Shown here: in pieces, positions 1-8,711 of the stretch
Layout: every line of letters starts with the position of its first letter
Position numbering within the stretch: the stretch's first letter is position 1
From: Bremerella volcania
GTDB lineage: Bacteria; Planctomycetota; Planctomycetia; Pirellulales; Pirellulaceae
Direction of reading: 5' to 3'
NCBI RefSeq assembly: GCF_007748115.1
Contig: NZ_CP036289.1
Coordinates: 6,262,001 to 6,326,000 of the forward strand
DNA length: 64,000 bases
Position numbers and translations under genes: made by a program
Notes under the pieces: model-generated
What the model was told of the DNA's origin: nothing
Seen by the model: the letters and a program-made list of their open reading frames with translations, nothing else
Databases searched by the model: none

Positions 1-434
1 GAGATCGAGGTGCGGCGATCTCGTCCCTGCGAATGAGAGAACTCATGACACGTGTCTTCCTTGACTTGGTCATTGGTAACGTGGCCTGGGTCTACGGAGA
101 CAACCCAAGCGGGGCGATTCTACGGCTTTTGCTCAAATGCCTCAACAGAAACCAGGTGAGGCGAAATTTGCCTCATTTTGAGACAAGACGTCTCAGATCG
201 ACAGCACGTAAGAAATATTAGTCAAGTTCGATACGAGAATTTTTGCGGTAAGAAGTATAGTGACCATAACAGCTTATATCGAACAGCGCGGTCATCGGGG
301 CATTTTCTTCGAATCTGGCTTGGGGTTTGCAGTGTTTAACCTTTTGGCAGAAGAGGCGAACTACACGCTGAGCGCGCGCGTCAAAGTAGATTGCGACCCC
401 CCTCGCATGCCCAACCGATTTGAGGGAACGATCG
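1..434. other. Upstream intergenic region with small dyads
   Basis: I see no convincing gene here. It holds several short inverted repeats: a 7-bp dyad at the window edge (1-22), TGAGGC/GCCTCA at 157-162 and 170-175 with a 7-nt loop followed by four T, and GAGAC/GTCTC at 180-194. The second could be a weak terminator of a gene left of the window or an operator for the kinase-like gene. Short open frames here lack coding character. Confidence 0.4.
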
Positions 435-2339
435 ATGATAGAGCTATCCAAGTTAGGTCCGTTTGCCCTGGAGAACCGCCTCGGCAACGACCCTGACAGT
501 CATGTATTTCATGGCTTTCATCTCAAACAAAAACGTCAAGCGGTCGTTTGCATTCTGCCTGAACGATACGCTGAAAATCCTCGGGCACGACAACGGCTCG
601 AGAAGCGTAGTCGTCAGTTGATGAAGTTGAATCATCCCAACATCGTGCGTTATCACGGGGCGGGGATCGATCAGGGGATTCCGTTCTTCGCTCTCGACTT
701 CGTCGATGGGATCAGCCTTCAGCAGTATCTCGAACAGCACGGTCCCCTTCCGTGGGAAACCGTGGTCGAGATTGGACTGCAGGTATGTGCCGCCCTGGCA
801 GCATCGCATCACATGAACATTCACCACTTGGATGTTCGACCGGCTCATATTTTGCTTTCCGGTGCCGGATTGACCGATCCACGCAAGCCGCTGACCGTTC
901 AGCTGACCAGCTTCTGGGCCGACCCACGCTGGCGGCGATCGTCGCTGCTGCTATTCCCGAAAGATCGCCAACAGTACCTTTCGCCTGAGCAGTTTGAAGA
1001 TCCCCAGTACGTCGATGATGCCACCGACATCTTCTCGCTGGGATGCGTCTTCTATGAGATGATCACCGGCAAGCTGCCCTTCAATCCGTTGGCCTCCGGC
1101 GACGAGCGATGGAAACTGCCTGAACGGCCGGCGTCGTTGGAACTCGATTGCCCCGTGTGGCTCGATCGGGTCATCATGCGGATGATCGAAATCATGCCCG
1201 ATCGCCGTCCGCCCGACATCGATTCGGTCGCGGCTGGCCTGCGCGAATCCCAAGACGCGGTGGCTCGCGGCATGAGTGCGATCGAGCATGCCTTGGTCGG
1301 CAACAACGGCCGCGAGAGCATCATCGACATCGGTATCGACCGCAGCGAAGCCGAGAAGCTGCTCCACAAGCCCGTGAGTCACGAACGGGGGTCGTTCTTC
1401 AACAGCCGAATCTTCCTGGGACTAGCATTGATCGTGGTGATCGGAGCACTGGTTTGGTTGCTTCGACCACTTAACGATGCCCAGCTTTACGCACGAGCCG
1501 AACCGTTGATGCTCACCGACGACACGACCAAGTGGCGTGAGGCCGAGACTAATTACATTCAGCCCCTGCTAGAGCGTTACCCTGATAGCGAGTACGCCGA
1601 CGAGGCGCAAAACTGGCTCGACATGATTCAAATGGAACGCGCCGAAGCTCGCCTGGCGATCAGTCTGCGCATGGGTCGCGAGTTCCGCAGCGATGCCGAA
1701 CGCCGCCTGGCGAATGCTCGGGGCTTGGAAGAAAATGGCAATCACCTGGGAGCCTGGCATCAGTATGACATGATTCTGGAAGAACTGCCGGAGACGGTCG
1801 ACAACCGCCCTTATCATTTGATCGCCAAGCGAGAGATCAATCGACTGCAGCACTTGCGAGTCACCGGCAAGGTTCAGAACTCGTCACTCAATGACTTCGT
1901 CCTTCAGGCCGAAGAGATGACCGTTTCAGGCGACGTGAAGAGAGGTCGCGAGATCTTCCGCCGAATCGTTTCGTTGTATCAAGAGTCGCCTGACGGGGCC
2001 GGTGCCGTGGAACTCGCCAAGAGCGAGCTTGCCAAGCCGATCTCGATGTCGGCCACGAAGGAAGGAAACTCGGCCAAGACCAAGGTCGCTCAGGAAACCG
2101 ATACCCCGCAGGAAGTTCGTAAGCCGGACCTGAATTCGGCCGAAGCGCCGGCCGACGCAGGGCCGGTGATGCCAACTCCTGTGACGGATCCAGCATCCGA
2201 TGCGGCGCCTTCCACCAGCGAGATCGACCTTTCGGAAACGGCTTCGCCGGAAGCTGGCCCGATTGAAGAGAAGCCCGTGAAACGAGCACCTTTGTTTCCC
2301 GTGAACCCAGGCTTCTCTGGCGATTCGTCCGAGCTTTAA
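435..2339 (+). CDS. Membrane-anchored serine/threonine protein kinase-like protein, probable pseudokinase
   Basis: The N-terminal ~280 residues have a Hanks-type kinase fold: a glycine-loop region at 8-27, an HRD-like loop HLDVRPAHIL at 131-140, an SPE (APE-like) motif at 183-185, and DIFSLG at 198-203. Several catalytic residues are changed: the VAxK lysine reads VVC (Cys39), the catalytic-loop Asn is His138, and DFG reads TSF (158-160). Asp133 is kept. A membrane helix lies near residues 325-345, followed by a helical outer region that may carry TPR-like repeats and a Pro/Ala/Glu-rich tail. An upstream in-frame TTG exists at 420, but ATG 435 is preferred. Seen: domain order and lost residues. 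Inferred: a signalling scaffold or sensor rather than an active kinase. A strong terminator follows. Confidence 0.85.
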   Translation: MIELSKLGPFALENRLGNDPDSHVFHGFHLKQKRQAVVCILPERYAENPRARQRLEKRSRQLMKLNHPNIVRYHGAGIDQGIPFFALDFVDGISLQQYLEQHGPLPWETVVEIGLQVCAALAASHHMNIHHLDVRPAHILLSGAGLTDPRKPLTVQLTSFWADPRWRRSSLLLFPKDRQQYLSPEQFEDPQYVDDATDIFSLGCVFYEMITGKLPFNPLASGDERWKLPERPASLELDCPVWLDRVIMRMIEIMPDRRPPDIDSVAAGLRESQDAVARGMSAIEHALVGNNGRESIIDIGIDRSEAEKLLHKPVSHERGSFFNSRIFLGLALIVVIGALVWLLRPLNDAQLYARAEPLMLTDDTTKWREAETNYIQPLLERYPDSEYADEAQNWLDMIQMERAEARLAISLRMGREFRSDAERRLANARGLEENGNHLGAWHQYDMILEELPETVDNRPYHLIAKREINRLQHLRVTGKVQNSSLNDFVLQAEEMTVSGDVKRGREIFRRIVSLYQESPDGAGAVELAKSELAKPISMSATKEGNSAKTKVAQETDTPQEVRKPDLNSAEAPADAGPVMPTPVTDPASDAAPSTSEIDLSETASPEAGPIEEKPVKRAPLFPVNPGFSGDSSEL

Positions 2340-2369
2340 CCGCAAGTCACGCAGCGAATAATTCCCAGG

Positions 2370-2412
2370 CAAAGGCCTGTCGAAACATGCGTTCGACAGG
2401 CCTTTGGCTTTT
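2370..2412 (+). terminator. Intrinsic terminator after the kinase-like gene
   Basis: A perfect 14-bp stem AAAGGCCTGTCGAA / TTCGACAGGCCTTT (2371-2384 and 2392-2405) with a 7-nt loop is followed by a T-rich stretch. It sits 30 bases after the stop codon. Confidence 0.8.
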
Positions 2413-2581
2413 ATACCGGCTGTAATGATTCTGACGCCAACCCCCTCTCTCTGGCGTGGGGATTACCGTAACCATCTAGCGGCCCCGATTGGTTTCTCGG
2501 CTTAAGTTTCAAGTGAGCCAAGCTACGTTTCGCATGCGGAGCGTTTACCGCTATTTACCCTCAGGTTAGGACCACGCCGGA

Positions 2582-3733
2582 ATGCTCCGCGTTTTGGAAA
2601 TCAACGAAACCCAGGATCTATCCTACGTGCGATGCAATTGGCATCGACTGTGGGAATCGACACCGGGCGCGACGTTCTTTCAAACGCTCGAGTGGCTGCA
2701 GATCTATTGGAAACACTTTGGCGAAGGCAAACTGCTGCGCGTGCTGCTGGTTCTCGACGGAGAGCGCCTGGTCGGCGTGGTACCGTTTGTCGTGGTCAAA
2801 GAACCGACGCGCCTGGGCAAATTGCGTGTGCTGACCTACCCACTTGCCGATTGGGGTACCCACTTCAGCGTCCTCGCCGAGAACCCTCACGAGACGCTCC
2901 GACGTGCCCTACAGCATGTCCAGATGACGCCCCGCAACTGGGACATGATCGACCTGCGTTGGCTTGCCGAGGAAGACCTGGAGGTCAATCTGACCAGCGA
3001 TGCAATGACCGAGGCCGGCTACACACCCAACCCAGGCGTCTGGAAGGAAACGGTCTTTATTGACTTTGAAGGGTCTTGGGATGATTACCTGCGATCGCGT
3101 AGCCCCAAACTGCGCAGTGATATTCGTCGCAAACTCAAGAAGTTCGATCAGCCCGGCCGCATTCACCTCGAACGATACCGTCCTTTGGGAAAAGCGGCGG
3201 GGGACTGCAACCCTCGCTGGGACCTTTACAATCAGGCCACATCGATCGCCGAAAAGAGTTGGCAGGGACACTCGACCACCGGGACAACTATTTCCCATCG
3301 ACCGATTCGACGGTACATCAAAGACTGTCATGTCGCCGCGACCGAACTGGGCATGCTCGACCTGGCGATGCTTTACCTCGACTGCAAGCCAATCGGCTTC
3401 TGCTATAACTACTGCTCCGATGGCCACATCTTCGGTCTGCGTCGCGGCGATGCGCCCGAAGCTCGCGAACATGGGCTCGGTACGGCCCTGACGGCCATCC
3501 TGATCCGCGATAGTTTTGAGCGTGGTGACAAGTCGCTCGACATGGGCCCCGGTTCCTTCGAGGCGAAGCGGCGCTGGATGACGCGAATCGCGACCGTTGG
3601 CCGCATGACCCACTACCCCATGCTGGCCCCTCGAGCCCAGATTCTTCGCCTGAAGCATTGGCTTCAAACCTGTCACGACCGTAAGACAGGACGCCTGCGA
3701 ACGGCCTTGGAAGAGAAACAAGGTCCTCTCTAA
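2582..3733 (+). CDS. CelD/BcsL-like GNAT acyltransferase
   Basis: This 383-residue soluble protein resembles the CelD/BcsL (Acetyltransf_6) group of GNAT-fold proteins: an N-terminal segment with WHRLWESTP and TFFQTLEWLQIYWKHFG, then a second GNAT lobe around residues 240-330 with PIGFCYNYCSDGHIFGLRRG and a conserved GLGTALTAILIRDSF helix. Family members are often encoded in polysaccharide or exopolysaccharide loci and are thought to acylate sugars or lipids, but the acceptor is unknown here. ATG 2582 follows a spacer with no strong ribosome site. It stands alone between two terminator regions. Confidence 0.8.
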   Translation: MLRVLEINETQDLSYVRCNWHRLWESTPGATFFQTLEWLQIYWKHFGEGKLLRVLLVLDGERLVGVVPFVVVKEPTRLGKLRVLTYPLADWGTHFSVLAENPHETLRRALQHVQMTPRNWDMIDLRWLAEEDLEVNLTSDAMTEAGYTPNPGVWKETVFIDFEGSWDDYLRSRSPKLRSDIRRKLKKFDQPGRIHLERYRPLGKAAGDCNPRWDLYNQATSIAEKSWQGHSTTGTTISHRPIRRYIKDCHVAATELGMLDLAMLYLDCKPIGFCYNYCSDGHIFGLRRGDAPEAREHGLGTALTAILIRDSFERGDKSLDMGPGSFEAKRRWMTRIATVGRMTHYPMLAPRAQILRLKHWLQTCHDRKTGRLRTALEEKQGPL

Positions 3734-3871
3734 GCTAGCAACACTTCTTCAGATTTGCTGACGAAACTTATCGAGATTTCTTGATCGCTTGCAGCGTAAT
3801 TAATAGCATGCGAATCATCTCAGAAAATCGATTGATCCGTGCAGCGCTGATTGCGCCTCAAGAAACGAAAC

Positions 3872-3920
3872 ACGGTCGAAAGTCTTTACTACCACGAGGT
3901 AATCAGGGGCTTTCGACCGT
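3872..3920. terminator. Hairpin between convergent genes
   Basis: Perfect 11-bp arms ACGGTCGAAAG (3872-3882) and CTTTCGACCGT (3910-3920) enclose a 27-nt loop. Position between convergent genes suggests a transcription stop, although no long T-run follows on either strand. Confidence 0.5.
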
Positions 3921-3940
3921 CGCGCTTCGTTGGATTATGT

Positions 3941-3966
3941 GCCTGACGGGTTAGTTTTCGTCAGGC
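3941..3966. terminator. Second hairpin between convergent genes
   Basis: Perfect 8-bp arms GCCTGACG and CGTCAGGC enclose a 10-nt loop. It probably acts with the preceding hairpin to separate the two transcripts. Confidence 0.45.
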
Positions 3967-4076
3967 GATTCCTTCCAGAAAGTGGGCTCTGAAAGGTTCA
4001 TTTTGCTTGGCTAATAAGGAGTTCGCAGTGAGGCATCGAAATTGTTCCCGCTCTGCGAAAAATATTTCGCCTTTTT

Positions 4077-5345
4077 TTAGGCGATCAATTCCTTAATCAC
4101 CTTACCGCCATTGGCGATCTTCATCGGACGACCGCTCTTGCTGGTGAACGTGGTATCAAGCGAGATACCCATCGCACGGCAAACGGTGGCCATCAGGTCT
4201 TCCGAGCTGTATGGTTCGGTTTCCACGCGAGTACCATCCGAGCTGGTTTCACCAACCGCGATACCGCCGTTGATGCCACCACCACCGACCACGGTGCTCC
4301 AGCTGCGAGCCCAGTGATCGCGACCGGTGTTGCCGTTGATGCGTGGCGTACGGCTGAACTCACCCATCCACACGATCGTGGTGCTTTCCAGCAGACCGCG
4401 TTGCTTCAGGTCGGTTACCAACGCACTCATCGCACGGTCGAGGACCGGCAGCTTGTTGTCGGACAACGTGTTGAAGATGTTCTGGTGGTTGTCCCAACCG
4501 CCCAGATCGACTTCGATGAATGGAACGCCAGCTTCCACCAGACGGCGAGCCAGCAAGCAACCACGGCCGAAGCCATCGTTACCGTACAGTTCCTTCATTT
4601 CTTCTGGTTCTTCCATAACCTTGAAGGCCTTCATCTGATCGCTGGTCATCAGCTTGACCGTCTTGTCCAGAATCTTGGCGTGATCCAGGGCAGCCGGACC
4701 GCGGTTCTGGTTGACGAAGCCACCTTCGATCAAACGCAGCATTTCCAGGCGGCTTTGCAGGGTTTCATCTCCCCAGCCCTTCATGCCCAGGTTACGAACC
4801 TGGCCATTGCTGCTGACGGTGAACGGTGCCCACGACATCCCCAAGAAGCCTGGGCCGACGCTACCACCACCAACCGAAACGAACGGTGGGATTTCCAATT
4901 CATTGTGGTCGCTGGCCAGTTCGTGAGCGATCACCGAACCGTAGCTGGGGTGTTCGATGTTCGGATTGGGCACGTAACCGGTGTGCATGTAGTAACGGCC
5001 GCGACCGTGATCCGCTTCGCGGGTGCTCATCGAGCGAACGACCGAGAGGTTGTCCATCACCTTGGCAGTCAGCGGCATGTGCTCGCTGATTTGCAGGTCA
5101 CCCTTGGTGCTGATCGGACGGAAAGGACCACCGGTGTTGGTACCTGGCTTAAGATCCCAGATGTCCATCGTGCTAGGACCGCCGCCCATCCAAAGCATGA
5201 TGCAGCTCTTGCCACGCTTCTTCAGGTCTTGAGCATTGGCCTGGATAGCGCTTCCCATCATCAACGAGGGAGCGATCATGGCCGATGCGCCAGCCATGTG
5301 CGACATGAAGTGACGTCGGGTCATCCCCTGTGGAGCAAAACTCAT
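4077..5345 (-). CDS. DUF1501 domain-containing exported protein
   Basis: The 422-residue product starts with a twin-arginine signal ([14 protein letters not shown]). The body has the DUF1501 signatures [21 protein letters not shown] near residue 50, [13 protein letters not shown], and a C-terminal [20 protein letters not shown] block. DUF1501 proteins belong to the alkaline phosphatase/sulfatase-like superfamily and are extremely common in planctomycetes, usually beside a DUF1549/1553 protein, as here (75 bp downstream of it on the same strand). The pair is inferred to act in the periplasm, possibly on polysaccharides, but no substrate is established. A Shine-Dalgarno-like AAGGAA precedes the ATG. 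Confidence 0.92.
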   Translation of the reverse strand: MSFAPQGMTRRHFMSHMAGASAMIAPSLMMGSAIQANAQDLKKRGKSCIMLWMGGGPSTMDIWDLKPGTNTGGPFRPISTKGDLQISEHMPLTAKVMDNLSVVRSMSTREADHGRGRYYMHTGYVPNPNIEHPSYGSVIAHELASDHNELEIPPFVSVGGGSVGPGFLGMSWAPFTVSSNGQVRNLGMKGWGDETLQSRLEMLRLIEGGFVNQNRGPAALDHAKILDKTVKLMTSDQMKAFKVMEEPEEMKELYGNDGFGRGCLLARRLVEAGVPFIEVDLGGWDNHQNIFNTLSDNKLPVLDRAMSALVTDLKQRGLLESTTIVWMGEFSRTPRINGNTGRDHWARSWSTVVGGGGINGGIAVGETSSDGTRVETEPYSSEDLMATVCRAMGISLDTTFTSKSGRPMKIANGGKVIKELIA

Positions 5346-5420
5346 AATAAAGTTCCTTGTTTGATGCGCCCGACGACTCGGGCCAGCGGTATTGTTACTG
5401 GGTTGGAGTACGTCGACAGA

Positions 5421-7091
5421 TTAGTGATTCAAAATAAACTCGTTGCTGTTCAAGAGAGCCCAGAAGACGTCTTGCATGGCCTTGGCCATGTCTCCCTTGT
5501 GAACACCAATGAGGTAGTTAGCGGCCTGCAGCTCGTTTCGCGTTGGGCGGCGAGCCACCGTTGCCATGTACAAGTGATTGATTGCTTCCTTACCATCGCG
5601 ACCTTCCGCGGCCATGCGGTGGATGAAGCTGCCTTGCTTCGTGCTGACGGCGTCCATGACCAGGTCGCCATTGAACATCATCAGGGCCTGAGGAATAGTG
5701 CCGTTGAACGTCGTCGCTTCGTCCCCTTCATCGGTTCCGAAGGCGGTGACAAACTGCTGCATCCATTCGCTCTTCTTCTTTTCCTGAGCTTCGTAATTGC
5801 CGCGAGTCTTGTGAGCCTCGGTGGCGACCAGCAGCGATTCGTACAGCTGTTCGGCCTGCATCTGACGCAGGTAGAAGTGGCTGAACTTCGGCGGTTCGCC
5901 GACGGTCGGATCGTCCAGGGCATTCCCCTTGGTGATCTTGCTGGAAAGACCATACGCTTCGCTCAGGGTGATCCAGCGGATCAAGTCCTTCAGGTTGAAA
6001 CTGTTACCACGAACTTGCTCACCCAGGTAGGTGACCAGTTCCGGATGGGTGGGGCGATTGTGGGGGCCCATGTCGTCGACAGGCTTCGTGAAGCCGTAAC
6101 CGAGGAAGTGACCCCAGTAACGGTTGGCGATCGCTTCGGGCAGGTTCTCGGAGTCGATGATGAACTTCGCCAGTTCATCGCGACGGTTGACTTCCGAAAC
6201 ACGACCACTGGTGGGGATCTTCTGACCATCCAGAAATTCTGGATAAGCGACCTTCAGCAGGCCGTTACGCAGTTCGTAGTAAATTTCGGCATTGTTGATG
6301 TTGCGGCCTTCTCCCATGAAGTCGACGTTGTTGAGCGTCATCGCTCGCATGTTATCGTCGCCACCAGCAGGCATCTGACCACGTTGAGCACGCGTTTGAC
6401 GGAAGAACGCGTTCATGTTCCAGAACTTTTCCTGCTTCCATTCGTTGAATGGATGGTTGTGGCACTGGGTACACTGAACCTGCATACCGAGGAAAATCTG
6501 GGCCGTCTTGGCGGTCGCCTGAACGCCATCTTCTTCCAACTTGTCCATGTAGAAGTTGACGGCACCGTTGAAGTTGGGCATGCCAGGCGTGTTGGCACCG
6601 GTAGCGGTCACCAGTTCTTTGACTATTTGGTCGTATGGCTTGTTTCGAGCGAAGCTATCCCGTAGGTACTTTTGCATCCCAGGGCGGCTGATCTGCGAGT
6701 TGTTGTCAGTACCGCCGTTACGACCAATCAGGATGTTGGTCCAAATGGTGGTCCAGTTGCGGGCATATTCTTCGGTGTATTGCTCGTCGTAGAGGAGCTT
6801 GTCGACCAGATTCTTCTTCTTGTCCTTGCCGCGATCACGCTGAAACTCATTCAATTCGTCGACCGAAGGAACGCGTCCCAGGACATCAAGGAACAGGCGA
6901 CGTGCCCAAACAGTGTCGATCTCTTCGGGAGATGGCGAGATTCCATAGTCTTCCCAACCGAGACGAATCTTCTCGTTGATCGTGGCAACCTGTGGGATGC
7001 CGTAATCTTCAGCTTTATCAGCGGCACTCAAGCCCGCGGCCATTGCGAGCACGACGCCGAACGTAACGGGAAGAAATTGCCAGCGCGACAT
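5421..7091 (-). CDS. DUF1549 and DUF1553 domain-containing exported protein
   Basis: The 556-residue protein has a Sec signal peptide (residues 1-24, ending SAA). DUF1549 occupies roughly residues 35-240 and includes RRLFLDVLGRVPS and a single CTQCHNHPF motif, which could bind heme (CxxCH). DUF1553 follows, with SGRVSEVNRRDELAKFI, NRYWGHFLGYG and a C-terminal LNSNEFILNH ending typical of the family. Partner of the downstream DUF1501 gene and surely co-transcribed with it. It is shorter than many relatives because it lacks the extra N-terminal cytochrome domain. Function in the family is unproven; a periplasmic redox or sugar-degrading role is only inferred. Confidence 0.92.
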   Translation of the reverse strand: MSRWQFLPVTFGVVLAMAAGLSAADKAEDYGIPQVATINEKIRLGWEDYGISPSPEEIDTVWARRLFLDVLGRVPSVDELNEFQRDRGKDKKKNLVDKLLYDEQYTEEYARNWTTIWTNILIGRNGGTDNNSQISRPGMQKYLRDSFARNKPYDQIVKELVTATGANTPGMPNFNGAVNFYMDKLEEDGVQATAKTAQIFLGMQVQCTQCHNHPFNEWKQEKFWNMNAFFRQTRAQRGQMPAGGDDNMRAMTLNNVDFMGEGRNINNAEIYYELRNGLLKVAYPEFLDGQKIPTSGRVSEVNRRDELAKFIIDSENLPEAIANRYWGHFLGYGFTKPVDDMGPHNRPTHPELVTYLGEQVRGNSFNLKDLIRWITLSEAYGLSSKITKGNALDDPTVGEPPKFSHFYLRQMQAEQLYESLLVATEAHKTRGNYEAQEKKKSEWMQQFVTAFGTDEGDEATTFNGTIPQALMMFNGDLVMDAVSTKQGSFIHRMAAEGRDGKEAINHLYMATVARRPTRNELQAANYLIGVHKGDMAKAMQDVFWALLNSNEFILNH

Positions 7092-7469
7092 GGGGATACC
7101 TCTCTGCGACTAAAAATGGACGGCGAAAAGCCCTCGTGCGTAACGAGTTAGGTCTGTCCATTGTGAGCTACTATCCTGACTAGACATTGCAAGAATGCCG
7201 TAACTCAACCTGGATAAACGTGCGTGTACTATGAATGTACTCGTTGAATTTCCGGAATCGGAGGGTTTTCTGGGAGTTTTTCCCCGCCAGCGGACAAGAT
7301 GCGGGATCACTCTTATATTCTGCGGAATTCGAGTAGATTATTCCGGCCTATCAAAAGTGGTGTTTTTTATCGTAAATTTTGTTTTTTCGATTTGATATCG
7401 CATTTCGCGGCACCTATACCCCCACGCGGGGCGTATCATAATTGCACACTGCTCAATTTTGCAACGCGC
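7092..7469. other. Leader/intergenic region before the DUF1549 gene
   Basis: This AT-richer stretch lies between the minus-strand terminator at 7478-7513 and the DUF1549 start. It should hold the promoter of that operon on the minus strand, but I could not find a convincing -35/-10 pair. No coding sequence is supported. Confidence 0.4.
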
Positions 7470-7698
7470 AAAATAAAACAGGCGAGTCGTCTCTGTTAAA
7501 CGAACTCGCCTGTTCTATTACGGATGGAAGGGGGAGATCCTTCCAACTCAAGCCTCTTATCATCCTTTCGGAACAACCTTAAACCAATGCCTCTAAAGGA
7601 TTAAGGTCCTAAACCGGTGTGCCTCTTCTTAAAACCGGCCCCTGTTATCAAGGATCCTCTTCTCTGTTCCGACCCTGTCTCAGTTTCCGTTAGGACGC
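7470..7698 (-). ncRNA. Candidate sigma-54-driven structured small RNA (~230 nt)
   Basis: A -24/-12 promoter predicts a start near 7698 on the minus strand, and a strong intrinsic terminator ends the transcript near 7470. Between them no protein of useful length is encoded. The RNA can form a stem CCGGT/ACCGG (7638-7634 with 7618-7614), a perfect 7-bp stem ACCTTAA/TTAAGGT (7607-7601 with 7582-7576), a perfect 7-bp stem TGGAAGG/CCTTCCA (7545-7539 with 7531-7525), and the terminator. Four (A/U)AGAGG motifs recur at 7661-7656, 7627-7622, 7595-7590 and 7558-7553, spaced 32-37 nt; two fall in loops. The RNA is also rich in GGA. Inferred roles: titration of an RNA-binding protein or antisense pairing. 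It could instead be a leader with an attenuator for the DUF1549 operon downstream. Confidence 0.6.
7478..7513 (-). terminator. Intrinsic terminator of the candidate small RNA
   Basis: Perfect 10-bp arms ACAGGCGAGT/ACTCGCCTGT enclose a 16-nt loop. Read on the minus strand, the stem is followed by TTTATTTTG, a good U-run. The plus-strand side has a weaker TTCTATT, so it could also work for plus-strand transcripts. Confidence 0.8.
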
Positions 7699-7707
7699 TA
7701 GACACAT

Positions 7708-7725
7708 ATGCAATAGGCGTGCCAA
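7708..7725 (-). promoter_or_regulatory. Sigma-54 (RpoN) -24/-12 promoter
   Basis: The minus strand reads TTGGCACGCCTATTGCAT. It has the invariant GG and GC spaced by exactly 10 nt and matches the consensus YTGGCACGrNNNTTGCW at all but one position. Predicted start of transcription is about 12 nt beyond the GC, near 7698. Confidence 0.75.
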
Positions 7726-8055
7726 AAGAAAATACTTACTCGCTTCGCGCGACAGCATGGCTCTAACCCAAGAAACGCTGGGCCACGATCTCAAAGGAGT
7801 TAGCCGATCCCGTTTGACCAGGCCTTCCACTCTTTCGAGGGCCTCGCAGAACCTTGAACGGCGATCGGGGTTTGTTGGAATGTGCCCCAGGATGAATGCT
7901 CCTTGTGATGAAGAATCCGACGCGGACGCGACTTACAGTAGCTTGTAAAGGGATCAGGCTGCTAGTTTTTGCCGATGCCAATCCCTAGACTGAAATTTCA
8001 GGGTGCTGCTGCCCCTTGAATTGTCCTTGTCACGTCGGCTCGCGGAGAAGATGTT
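7726..8055. other. Divergent regulatory region between the small RNA and the ECF sigma gene
   Basis: No gene is supported. An imperfect dyad CCGATCCCGTT (7804-7814) and AACGGCGATCGG (7857-7868) lies about 95-160 bp upstream of the sigma-54 promoter, the usual distance for an enhancer-binding-protein site. This is suggestive only. The plus-strand promoter of the ECF gene must also lie here but is not recognisable. Confidence 0.35.
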
Positions 8056-8694
8056 TTGTCGATTTCGGAATCGACTGCCCGAAGATACGAACTGCAAGAT
8101 CCGGATGTCCGGCTCATGCTGTTGGTGCGCGATGACGACGCGGCCGCGTTCGAAGAGCTGATGCTCCGATACCAACGCCGGGTCGTCACGGTGTTGGAAC
8201 ACTTGGTGGGGAAGCGAGATCTAGCCGAAGACCTTGCCCAGGACGTCTTTATGCGCGTTTATCGCTCGCGCAAGTCGTACGTGCCGGGCTCGCGGTTCTC
8301 GACATGGCTTTTCACCATCGTGAACAACGTGGCCAGCAACGCCCGCCGCAGCCTGGCCCGTCGCAAGGAAGTTCAAGTCACCAACGCCGCCGAGCAATCA
8401 GGCAGCCAACCGGCTGACCCCATGGAGCGTATCGCCACGGCAGCCAGCGGCATGATGCCTACCCGGCAACTCGATAAATCAGAAATGGGTTCGATCGTCC
8501 GCCAGGCGGTCGAGTCCCTCAACGAACGACAACGGATGGCCGTGTTGCTCTCGAAATTTGAAGAGATGAGCTACGCCGACATCGCCGAAACGATGGGCAT
8601 GTCGGTTCAAGCCATCAAGTCGTTATTGTCCCGAGCCCGGGCCAACCTGAAAGAAGCCCTGCAACCCTACTTACAAGAAGGAACCGTCCCCTAA
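8056..8694 (+). CDS. ECF-type RNA polymerase sigma factor
   Basis: The 212-residue protein has sigma region 2 (AFEELMLRYQRRVVTVLEHL through DLAEDLAQDVFMRVYRSR and FSTWLFTIVNNVASN, residues ~35-95) and sigma region 4 (LNERQRMAVLLSKFEEMSYADIAETMGMS, ~155-185, then SVQAIKSLLSRARANL). The start is TTG 8056, chosen because GGAG at 8044-8047 lies at the right distance. It is followed by an anti-sigma-like gene and an exported protein, the usual layout for a signal-controlled alternative sigma factor. The inducing signal is unknown. Confidence 0.9.
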   Translation: MSISESTARRYELQDPDVRLMLLVRDDDAAAFEELMLRYQRRVVTVLEHLVGKRDLAEDLAQDVFMRVYRSRKSYVPGSRFSTWLFTIVNNVASNARRSLARRKEVQVTNAAEQSGSQPADPMERIATAASGMMPTRQLDKSEMGSIVRQAVESLNERQRMAVLLSKFEEMSYADIAETMGMSVQAIKSLLSRARANLKEALQPYLQEGTVP

Positions 8695-8711
8695 GCATCC
8701 TGATGGAAATC

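Larger units (their letters stand above)
3734..4076. other. Convergent intergenic region with two hairpins
   Basis: This spacer lies between the convergent acyltransferase and DUF1501 genes. It has no credible open frame and carries two strong hairpins, listed separately. Confidence 0.6.

Noticed and set aside
33-221. Open frame at the left end of the window
   Set aside because: No domain, no ribosome site, and overlaps several inverted repeats.
4314-6665. A long open frame on the plus strand opposite the DUF1501 and DUF1549/1553 genes
   Set aside because: It mirrors the codon bias of two well-supported minus-strand genes, spans the gap between them, and its product shows no domain.
7757-7948. 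Short plus-strand frame between the candidate RNA and the ECF gene
   Set aside because: Composition and length do not support coding, and the region is better explained as regulatory sequence.
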